Source: Raffaelea ambrosiae (Eukaryota > Ascomycota > Sordariomycetes > Ophiostomatales > Ophiostomataceae). From it: a stretch of 64,000 nucleotides of DNA. The notes below the pieces were generated by a model that saw nothing but the letters and a program-made list of their open reading frames with translations, did no database searches and was not told where the DNA came from. Made by a program: the position numbers and the translations under genes. The stretch spans positions 692,074 to 756,073 of the forward strand of contig PCDI01000004.1 of assembly GCA_002778195.1 (NCBI GenBank), given 5' to 3'. Positions 35,399 to 44,493 of the stretch are shown here, in pieces (within the stretch, counting starts at the first letter, position 1; every line of letters starts with the position of its first letter).

Positions 35399-36389
35399 GG
35401 CGAGAAGGCGAGAAGGCGAGCCAGCGAGACAGCAAAACAGCAGAAAGCCGAGTTCGGGTCGGCAACACGTGGTTGGCTGGATACTGTGTGTGTGTTTGGC
35501 CGTCAGCCGGGCAGGGTATGGCCAGCTCAGAGTGTATGCTGGAGACTGCCGGGGACTGAGAAGGGGAGTATCGTCTGGGAAGGAACGAGTCTGACAGTCT
35601 GGTATTGCTCAAGCGTCGCTTCCTTTATCTTGTTGGAAAACCCACCACACAGGTTGGTCCCAAGAAATAGTCCAAAGTACTGGTCTTTTGCCTCTCTTTC
35701 TTTTCCTCTTTCCTCTTTTCAATGGTCGTCTGATTCTTCCCCCTTTGACGGGCCAATGCCGACTCAGGCTGTCCTCCACCAAAGCTCGCCCATTGGGAAG
35801 ACTAACAAGCTCAGGTGGATCCCCCAAAGCGTCAACGAAGTCAAGTTTGGCAGTGGGTGGCCGTTCATTTTTGGACGTTCGACGAAACCCACTGATAACA
35901 TCCCCCGAGATTCGTGGAAATTACTGAAAGCGGTTTAGCAACAGCCGCTCCTACAAAGCAAACCAAGACGAACCAGTTACCTGTCAGTTTGACTCGTGAG
36001 TGGAAGCTTTCTTTGATACCCGGCTGTCGGTTTCCTACTACGAGTCCAAAACATGTAATGATAATGGGCATTTGCTGTGCAACGGCTTTTCGTGGGGGTT
36101 TTTTTTTTGTTTCTTTTTTCTTCTCGCCCCGCCCATTGCTGGCCGTTTGTCGGCCATTTGGTGGCCGTACACGGTATGAGTGCTTGCCGGTCGTCGAGCT
36201 TGGTCGTGGAGATGGAGCGTTTACGGGGTAGCTCGTGAACGACAGATACTGTTGCGTCAGAGATCTCTGTCTTTGGCTCCTCGACCACCTCACTGGGTTC
36301 TTGTTGTCCTTTGTCTTCTCGTACATACCCTTGCCATTCTGTCTGCACAGCCAACTTCTCTCGCCCTCCCTCCCTGTTCCAAGCCAGCC
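35399..36389. promoter_or_regulatory. shared divergent promoter region, lamB / urea-carboxylase-like gene
   Basis: 991 bases between the two start codons, without another gene. HGATAR-type sites lie at 35625-35630 (TTATCT, reverse), 35893-35898 (TGATAA) and 36059-36064 (TGATAA). As in the other divergent promoter, this number is close to chance. The arrangement matches the bidirectional control region known for the A. nidulans lam locus, which responds to AmdR and AreA. I could not single out a convincing Zn2Cys6 (CGG-based) site. Confidence 0.45.
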
Positions 36390-39300
36390 ATGGCGTCGTG
36401 CTCGACGCGGCCCCGGCTGCTCATTGCCAACCGCGGCGAGATTGCCGTGCGGATTCTGCGTACAGCCCGCCGTCTCGAGTACTTTGTCGTCAGCATCTAC
36501 ACCACGCTCGACGTGGCTAGCCCGCATGCCGTCGAGGCCGACCTGGCCCTGCATGTGACGTCGTACCAGGCCGCCGACGAGATCGTGCAGCTGGTCAAGG
36601 AGCACGGCGTGCAGTATGTGATTCCGGGCTACGGCTTCCTGTCGGAGAACCAGGACTTTGCCGAGAAGATCGAGAAGGAGGCCGGTGCCGCCTTCGTCGG
36701 CCCGGCCGGCGAGCACATCGCTGCCTTTGGGATCAAGCACCAGGCCCGCGCGCTGGCCGCGAAGGTCGGCGTGCCCACGTGCCCCGGATCGGGCATTCTG
36801 GACAGCGAGGCGGACGCGGTGGCCGCGGCGGCCAAGGTTGGCTATCCGGTGATGCTCAAGGCCACAGCGGGTGGTGGTGGAATGGTGAGTGCCGGCTTCC
36901 AGCCTGCCTGGGTCAACTAGACGGCGTACAGGCTTGTGTGTGTCGCAGCTTCCCACATGAGCTCACAAACTCACAAAAAGGCCAGGGCCTGCAAATCTGC
37001 CACGACGAAGCGCAGGTCCGGTCGTCGTTTGCGCAGGTCGTCAGCCGCGGCACCGCCCTCTTTTCCAACGCCGGCGTCTTCCTCGAGCGGTACTACCCGG
37101 TCTCGCGACACATCGAAGTGCAGGTCTTTGGCGACGGCGCCGGCACCTGCGTGACGTTTGGCGAGCGCGAATGCTCCATCCAGCGGCGCCACCAAAAGGT
37201 CGTGGAAGAGTCCCCCAGCCCGTTTGTCGAAACGCGCGCGGCCCCGCACGGACAGGCTGCCGCCAACACCGCCGACACCGACACACCCTCTCTGCGGGAG
37301 CGCCTGTTGGCGGTGTCCCGGCAGCTGGGCCGCAGCATCCAGTACCGCTCGGCCGGCACGATCGAGTACCTGGTCGACGACCGCACGGGCGACTTTTTCT
37401 TCTTGGAAATGAACACGCGGCTGCAGGTCGAGCACGGCATCACGGAGCTGCGCTTCCCGGGGCTCGACCTGGTCGAGCTCATGCTCCGTCTGGCCGCGGG
37501 CACCCTGCCGTCGGCGGAGCTGCGCGCGCGAGCCGCCCAGCCGCCCGTGGGCGCCGCCATCGAGGCCCGCGTCTACGCCGAGAACCCGCTCAAGAACTAC
37601 ATGCCCAGCCCGGGCACCCTGCAGCGGGTGGCGTTTCCCGCCCGCACCAACACAAACATCCGCGTCGACACGTGGGTGCGCACCGGCACCGTCGTCTCGC
37701 TCGCCTACGACCCGCTCGTGGCCAAGGTCATGGCCTGCGGGCCGACGCGCGCGGCCGCCACGGCCGCCATGCAGCGGGCCCTGGCCGAGACCCAGCTGCA
37801 GGGCGTCGTCACCAACCTGCCGCTGCTGCGCGACATCGTGGCCGCCCCGGCCTTTGCCGCCGGCGCCACCACCACCGGCTTCCTCGCCGGCTTCGCCTCC
37901 ACGCCCTGCGTCGCCGAGATCCTGGCGCCCGGCAGCTACACCACCATCCAGGACTACCCCGGCCGCGTCGGCGTCGGCTTCGGCATCCCCGAGGGCGGCC
38001 CCATGGACCCCCTGCACGCCCAGCTGGCCAGCCTGCTCGCCGGCAACGCGCGCGGCTGCGAGCTGCTCGAGCTGACCTTCCACGGGCCCACCATCCAGTT
38101 CCACCAGCGCGCGGTCTTTGCGGTGGCCGGCGCCGCGGCCGAGACGATGACGCTCGCGCCGCCTGGATCGCACGGAAAGATCCGCGTGCCCATGTTCGCC
38201 TCCGTCGAGGCCCCGGCCGGGTCCGTCCTCACGGTGGGCGCCCTCACGGGCGGCAGCCGGGCCTATCTGGCCCTCCACGGCGGCTTCCCCGGCATTCCCC
38301 CCTACCTAGGCTCCAAGGGCACCTCGCCCGTGGCCGACATTGGCGGTCTGCAGGGGCGGCCGCTCGTGGGCGGCGACCTGCTGGACATGGTCGCCCTCCC
38401 CGACACGTTCACGTTTGTGCCCCGGACGCTGCCCGCGGCGCTCGTTCCCCAGTGGGATCCGTCCGTGGTGCACTGTCTGTCGGGCCCGCACGACTCGCCC
38501 GAGATCATCACGCCCGCGGGCCTGGCGGCCCTGTACGAGAGCGACTGGACCGTGTCGCACCAGGCGTCCCGCGTCGGCGTGCGGCTGCACGGCCCGTCCA
38601 ACGGCCCGCCGGGCTGGGCCCGGACGACCGGCGGCGAGGGCGGGTCGCACCCGAGCAACTACATCGACTACCCGTACAGCTACGGCGCGCTCAACTGGAC
38701 GGGCGACTCGGCGGTGCTCTTCCCGGCGGACCTGCCGTCTCTCGGCGGCTTCGTGAGCTCGCACGTGGTGGCGCGGGCGGAGATGGGCAAGGTGGCGCAG
38801 CTGCGGCCGGGCGACACGTTCCGTTTGGTGGCCATCACCGCCGCCGCGGCCGTGGCCCTGCGCCAGCAGCAAGAGGCCTTCTTGGCGGGCGTGGAGAGGC
38901 TCCTGTCGGGCGAGACCGTCCCTGTGGCGCCGCTGGCCTTCGCCGTGCCCGCGGCCGGCCGGGCCGGCACGGCCTCGTCGGCGATTCTGTCGCGCGACGG
39001 CGACATTGCGATCCGGCAGGCGGGCGACGCGTCCGTCCTGGTCGAGTTCCGGCAGACGCTCGACCTGGACATTCGCTACCAGGCCCAGAGCGTGCTCGAG
39101 GCCGTCGAGCGTGCCCGGATCCCCGGCGTGCGCCTGGCCACGCCCATCGGCTGCAGTCTGCTGGTCGAGTACGACAGCCTGGCGCTGCCCCAGGCGACGC
39201 TCGTCGCGACGATCCGGGGGTTCCTCGCAGAGGAAGAATCCAAGCGCCAAGCGCTGGAAGAAGAGGAAACCACGCGCCCAGCGTCCGCGATCTCCTCCGC

Positions 39301-40612
39301 CTCCGGCCAACTCGCCAGCCGCGTCATCCGCCTGCCCATGGTCTTTGACGACAAGGCCAACCGCGCGGCCGTCGAGCGCTACATGGCCACGCAGCGCCGC
39401 GTCGCGTCGTACCTGCCGGACCCCGTCGCGTTCATTGCCCGGTCCAACGGGCTCGACGGCGGCAAGGACGCCGTGCGCCGGCTGGTGCTCAGCACGCGCA
39501 TTCTCGTCGTCGGCGTCGGCTTCTTCAACGGCACGCCCATTGGCGTGCCGCTGGACCCGCGCGCGCGTCTGAACGTGCCCAAGTTCAACCCGTCGCGCAC
39601 GTTTTCGCCCGAGGGCGGTCTCGGCTTTGGCGGCTCGTTCTTCACGTGTGATCCAATTGTGAGTGGGAGGGATCCTCGTTTGGTGTCTTTTCTCTTTTTT
39701 GTCTTTTTTTTCCCCTCCTTTTCATCGCTCCTTCCATCTTGGGCTCTTGCCGTTTTTGTCCATTCTCATGTAAGCCAGTGTCTGCTTGGTTTTTTCGCCT
39801 ATTACTAACTCCTCTCCCCCCAGGACGCCCCCGGTGGCTACGTCAACTTTGGCCGCAGTCTGCCCGGCTGGGACAAGTTCTGCATCAACGCCAGCTTCGG
39901 CAACCGGCCGTGGCTGTTCAACAACTTTGACCAGATCGAGCTGTACGAGGTCGACGAGGACACCTTTGAGACGATCTATGCGCGCTTCAAGGCCGGCCGC
40001 TTCGACTTTGACATCCAGCCCGTCGTGTTCGACGTCGGCGAGTACAAGCGCTTCTGCGCCAGCGTCGCCGCCGAGACGGAGGCGTTCAAGGCCAAGCAAA
40101 AGGCCGCGACGGAGCGCGAGATGGCGCGGGAGCAGGTGCTGCTGGCGCAGTGGCAGGAGGAGCAGAAGAGTGCCAAGGATCCGCTGCCGTCGTTGGATGA
40201 TATTGGTGAGTTTTTTTTTTCCTCGCTTCGCTCGTTTTTGTTTCTTTCTTTTGTGTTTCTTTCCGCATTTCGCCCGTATTGATTCTTTCTTTCCTCGCTT
40301 CGCTCGTATTTCTTCCTTCTTTTCTTTCCCCTTTCGTTTCGCTACTCGGTTCTCTTCCTAACATTTCCAGACGACGAATTCAAAATCAAGGCCGAAACCC
40401 ACGCGAGCGTCTACAAGATTCCAATAGAAAAGGGACACAAGATCAAGTCAGGCGATGTGCTGCTCATTCTAGAGGCCATGAAGATGGAGATCAACCTGTG
40501 TGCCACTCCCGACAACGATGGCCTCGTGGTGCAGAGCATCGTGGTTGGTGCCAACGACGTGGTGCAGCCAGGCGATGTCCTGATCGTGTTGTCGAAGCCG
40601 GAGAGCGAATAG
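36390..40612 (+). CDS. biotin-dependent urea-carboxylase-like enzyme: biotin carboxylase + KipA/PxpC + KipI/PxpB + biotin carrier (probable LamA)
   Basis: Four exons (36390-36884, 36986-39658, 39824-40205, 40371-40612), 1263 residues. Residues 1-450 form a biotin carboxylase: I-A-N-R-G-E-I-A-V-R-I at the start, glycine-rich A-T-A-G-G-G-G-M at the first exon end, E-M-N-T-R-L-Q-V-E-H in the active site. Next comes a KipA/PxpC-like carboxyltransferase half (T-T-I-Q-D-Y-P-G-R, then G-G-P-M-D), then a KipI/PxpB-like half (G-D-A-S-V-L-V-E-F). A urea-carboxylase-type segment follows (G-R-S-L-P-G-W-D, F-N-N-F-D-Q-I), then a biotin carrier domain with E-A-M-K-M-E and biotinyl Lys1221. This is urea carboxylase order; the allophanate hydrolase domain of yeast Dur1,2 is absent. 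Next to lamB and an amidase, a lactam or cyclic amide is a better guess than urea, but the substrate is inferred. The gene ends 248 bases from the convergent regulator gene. Confidence 0.88.
40206..40370 (+). repeat. intron 3 of the urea-carboxylase-like gene with CCTCGCTTCGCTCG repeats
   Basis: The 165-base intron contains exact CCTCGCTTCGCTCG at 40221-40234 and 40293-40306, plus weaker copies, separated by T/C-rich spacers. The same unit, in the same sense relative to transcription, fills the intron of the neighbouring convergent regulator gene. Confidence 0.85.
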
Positions 40613-40860
40613 AGCATGGAGATCAGGTGTATGAGGCTCGAAGAGGTCAGAAGACCAAAGATCAAGACGTCAAGAGGATACAAGGTGTCAAGGAATTCGT
40701 GTACACATTTGGTATCTATACATGCAGCAATACATACAACAATACAAGCATTCATGAACAGACAAAAGCCACCAAGCAACCCCGAGAAACCATGGGCCAT
40801 CCTGCCTATCGTTACCTGCCTCCTAGTGTTTCCTGTTCCCAATCCGCAGGTAGTTCCCTT

Positions 40861-43140
40861 TCATGGTATCAAAACAGTCGTAAGAAGACGCTCAAACGCG
40901 TCATAGTCGGCCTCGCCAAAGAGGCGTTCCTGCAGCCACACATACTCTAAGATTTCCAACGATCGTGTTACATTCTAGACTGTTAGAGAAATGGAGCGAA
41001 GTGAGGAAAAAGAAGAAAAATCAAAACGAGCGAAGGGAAAAAAGAAAGAAGGAACAAAAACGAGCGAGGGAAAAAGAGAAAGAAGAACAAAAACGAGCGA
41101 AGTGAGGGAAAAAGAAGAAAAATCAAAACGAGCGAAGCGAGGAATAAGAAAGAACACATAAAAGGGGGACCTTACCCGAAAGCCAAAACAATTCATCGCC
41201 GCAATCGTCTCCTTGAGCGTCGTCCGGTGCGCCTCGTCCACGGCCGCCGTGCCCGCCGTGAAGAGCGACCACAGGAAGCCCATCCGGTAGAGCCCGTCGG
41301 AGAACGCACAGGCCAGGCGCAGGATGCCGTCGACGGCGGCGGCCACGTCGGCACGCACGCGCGCCCGTCCCAGCGTGCGCGTGGCCGCGCGTTCCAGGTA
41401 GATGGTGCAGCCCAGCGCGTAGCACTGCACGCACGCCGACCACGTCAGCACCTCCTGCTCGCGGACGGACGCGTCCGGCGGCATCCGGTCCAGCGCCGCC
41501 AGCCGCGCGTACACGTCGGGCGCGCTGTCCTGCCACTCCGCCAGCCGGTTGGCCAGGCTGTCCAGGCGGATCTGCAGTGCGGGTGGCGACCACCGCGCCG
41601 TCGCCGCCGCCGCCGCATGGCGGCCGCGGTCGGTGGCAAACGAGCTGATGCCCGACTGGATGGACATGAGGCGGGACCACGAATGGCGGATCTGGGCCAG
41701 CACGCGGTCGGTGGAGGGGGACGCAGAGGTCGGCGAGGTCGACGAGGTCGACGAGGCCGACGAGGGGGCGTCGCCTCCGCCGTCGGTGGGACGCCCCACC
41801 CGCCACGGCCGGAAGCTCGGCGTGCCCAGGTTGTACTCCCAGCCGCCGCCCATGGTCTCCCAGTAGTCGCCGGGCACGAGCGTGCCCCCGCCCGTGGCAC
41901 ACGCGGCGGCCACGTCCAGGTAGGCCAGCAGCGACACGAGGAAGCGCCGCATGGGGATGACCAGCTGTTCGTGGGAGGAGGCAGACGAAGAAGAAGAAGA
42001 AGGAGAAGAATCATGGTCCCCCCCGTAGCCGCCACCACCGTCGAGCCGCGGCCGAAAGAGCGTCTCAAAGAGATGGCAGGCGCCGCCCAGGTGGACCTTC
42101 CAGGTGCTGTCGCCGGAGCACATCATCTCGTAGGCGCACAGCAGCAGCGACGTGGCCAGGGTCTCGAGCTGGTCCTGCGGCTGGCTGCGGCGGCGGCGGC
42201 CGCCGGTGGTGGTGCGGCCGGTGCGGCTCGCGTCCGGGGGCGCGGGCGCGAGCTGCGCGCGCAGACCGGCCACGACCCGCCCGTAGGCCTCGGTGCCGGC
42301 GCGGCGGTGGGCGGCGCGGTCAGCGAGCCGGTCGGCCGGCATATGGGCCATGTGCATGGCGCCCAGGGCCACCATGGTGTCCCACAGCATGCCGGACGAG
42401 CCGGCGATCTGCGGCAGCATGCGGTACGGGTTGGCGTTGGACTGCGTGTCGTACACAATCAGCATGCTGGACACGGTGCGCAGAAAGTGCTGGCAGTACA
42501 GCGTGTCGCGCGCGACCAGCGGGGAGGCGATGCGGCACAGGGCGAGCCGGGCCATTTCAGGCGACCCCGAGAACGGGAACGTGGAGGGCGAGGAGGAGGA
42601 GGGGAAGGAGGAGGAGGAGGCCGCATCCGGCCCGCCGCTCAGGAACGGCGTGCTGCTGCTGCTGCTGCTGTCAAAGGTGATCTCGGACAAGGACGTCGGC
42701 GACGGTGCCTGGGCGGTCCTTGCAGTAGCGTTGCGCTGGCTGCTGCCGCTGCTGCTGCTGCGCCCACGGTTCACCGTTACCACCGTCCGGAACATGAACC
42801 TGCCTCCGCCCCCGGCCTGGTCGGCGGTCCCGGCCCCGGCTCCGTTCACGTAGTCGCAGGCCAGCGACTTGCGCGTGCAGTTGGCGCATGCCGGCGACCG
42901 CTCGTCGCATTTGATGTGTCTCTTGCGGCAGTTGCCGCAGCCCGTGAAGACGCGGGGGTGCCATTTGCGCTGGCGCGGCCGTGTCGGCGCCGACGACGCC
43001 GTTGCCAATGTTGGTGTTGATGAAGACGAAGCAGCTGAAGTCGGTGGTGGGTGCGGCTGCTCCGCGCGGGCCAATGCCTTCCCGGCATCCGGAGGAGGCT
43101 GTGAGAGCATGGCTGGCAGGGGTCCCGGATGGAGAGACAT
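40861..43140 (-). CDS. Zn2Cys6 binuclear-cluster transcription factor
   Basis: Two exons on the minus strand, 43140-41176 and 40974-40861; 692 residues. The zinc cluster is complete near the N-terminus: Cys68, 71, 78, 85, 88 and 95, a C-X2-C-X6-C-X6-C-X2-C-X6-C pattern preceded by basic R-P-R-Q-R-K-W-H-P-R. Ser-rich low-complexity stretches follow, then a long helical region of the fungal-specific regulatory type. The last exon supplies the C-terminus (L-E-Y-V-W-L-Q-E-R-L-F-G-E-A-D) after a 201-base intron full of short repeats. The start is the first ATG; a GTG 18 bases upstream is not used. Placed tail-to-tail with the urea-carboxylase-like gene, it is the natural candidate for pathway-specific regulator of this cluster, the role AmdR plays for A. 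nidulans lam genes. Orthology to AmdR is not claimed. Confidence 0.9.
40975..41175 (-). repeat. intron of the Zn2Cys6 gene made of CCTCGCTTCGCTCG-like repeats
   Basis: On the gene's own strand the intron has five diverged copies of the unit seen in intron 3 of the neighbouring gene. On the plus strand they read CGAGCGAAGCGAGG at 41129-41142 and shorter or variant forms at 40994-41006, 41027-41037, 41061-41070 and 41094-41107. T/C-rich spacers about 20 bases long lie between them. The intron ends CTAACAGTCTAG. Confidence 0.85.
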
Positions 43141-43869
43141 ATTGGAGAGGTTGTGCACCCCGTGTGTGTGTGTGTGTGTGCCTGGAGCGGCTGAAGAATG
43201 CCAGCAGAAACGGCAGCCGAGACACAGAATGGAAATGGAGCTTCAAGCAACTAAGTAGTTAGTTACTACTTGCAGAGATCGCCTGACTGGCCCGGTGGCA
43301 CTAAAGCGCAGAGGCGGCGGCCCCAAACGCCAAAAGGAGGCGGTTTGATAAGGAGAGCAGAACACGCAGACCGAGATAAGACATGTTCGGTGACCGAGCG
43401 AGTGCGAGGGTGAGCGCGTTGGCGTCTTCATTCGGCGGTGCTTTGGCACATGAAGGACGGACGACGGTCATTACACTACTGCGTTGCGCTGGGTGCATCA
43501 CGGAGACGACAGTCGCCTGCTTCCACCGTACAAGAGGCTGTCCAATGCAAAGGGCAATGTGGTTGTATTGTGTATTATCAACAGCAAAAATAAAAGAACG
43601 GGTGACTCGTGGAAAGGAGGGTCTCAAGTAGGTACATTTAAATTGCGGGTCGAAGACATGCCTTTTGGGCTTGATGCTCATAGGGCAGTGGGCGCAAGAG
43701 ACCATGTCCGACATAGCTAAGGAAGGAGAGAGCCGCGATGGCTCTTGATGCAAGGCAATGGAAAAAAGAAACAGAGAAAGCAGCAATGCACAGGTGCCGA
43801 TGCTGCGATGCGGATAGGCAAAGATGCAGAGAAGCGGCCCACCAGAAAGGCACACAGCCGCCACGGCGC
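43141..43869. other. intergenic upstream of the Zn2Cys6 gene
   Basis: Promoter side of the regulator and 3' flank of the But2-domain gene. On the regulator's coding strand a (CA)n tract (43162-43180) lies 22-40 bases before its ATG. No other gene is seen. Confidence 0.55.
43162..43180 (-). repeat. (CA)n microsatellite in the leader of the Zn2Cys6 gene
   Basis: About nine CA units on the gene's coding (minus) strand shortly before the start codon at 43140. Confidence 0.88.
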
Positions 43870-44493
43870 TCACAGGTACGAATACGCCGTGTAGATGCCA
43901 ATCGGGCAGTCGTTGAAGTCCTGGAAGTACCGGAAGTTGGTGTCGTTCGTCCACGTCTTGCCGGCCACACACGTGCCCGCGCCCACAAAGCAGGGGCCAA
44001 TGTCGATGGTGTAGGCGTTGCCGGGCTCCATGTGGATCGGCGGGAAGGCCGGGAACGGCCCCGGCGCCGGCTGGTTGTTCCACGTCGTCTGCGGGCCGGG
44101 GCAACTGCCCGGGTTGAAGCCGTAGAAGAAGAACGAGCCGCCGCCCGAGTACGTGTACGAGCTCGTCACCAGCTGCGACTGCTCGGGGAACAGGAACTCG
44201 AGCGTGCAGTTGGCGTCGTGGCGCGCCGCCGGGATGTCGAAGCTGAAGATGGACGCCACGTCGTTGGGCGTGAACTCGCCAAAGTACTGCGCCCCGTAGC
44301 TGCGGTCCGGCTGCGACGCCGAGATCTGCGTAATGTAGTGCGGGAACTCGAACTCGCCCGTCGGCAGGTAGCGCGGGCAGCCTTGGCCTTGGCCGCGCGG
44401 CGGGAGCTTGCGCTTGGCCAGGAGCTGGCCAGGAGCCGCCGTGGCCAGGCCGGCAAAGACCGCCGAGACTGTCAGCAAGAGAGAGCACAGCAT
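43870..44493 (-). CDS. secreted protein with But2 C-terminal-type domain
   Basis: A single exon of about 207 residues. The N-terminus M-L-C-S-L-L-L-T-V-S-A-V-F-A-G is a clear signal peptide ending near A-T-A-A-P-G, followed by a Kex2-like K-R. The rest matches the fungal domain called ubiquitin-3-binding protein But2 C-terminal: P-H-Y-I-T-Q-I-S, F-G-E-F-T-P-N-D, S-I-F-S-F-D-I-P and a late D-F-N-D-C-P-I-G-I-Y. Several cysteines suggest disulphides. Proteins of this type are small secreted or cell-surface proteins of unknown function in filamentous fungi. A 14-residue extension to 44535 would need a TTG start and would bury the signal peptide. A link to the neighbouring catabolic cluster is not supported by anything beyond position. 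Confidence 0.75.
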   Translation of the reverse strand: MLCSLLLTVSAVFAGLATAAPGQLLAKRKLPPRGQGQGCPRYLPTGEFEFPHYITQISASQPDRSYGAQYFGEFTPNDVASIFSFDIPAARHDANCTLEFLFPEQSQLVTSSYTYSGGGSFFFYGFNPGSCPGPQTTWNNQPAPGPFPAFPPIHMEPGNAYTIDIGPCFVGAGTCVAGKTWTNDTNFRYFQDFNDCPIGIYTAYSYL

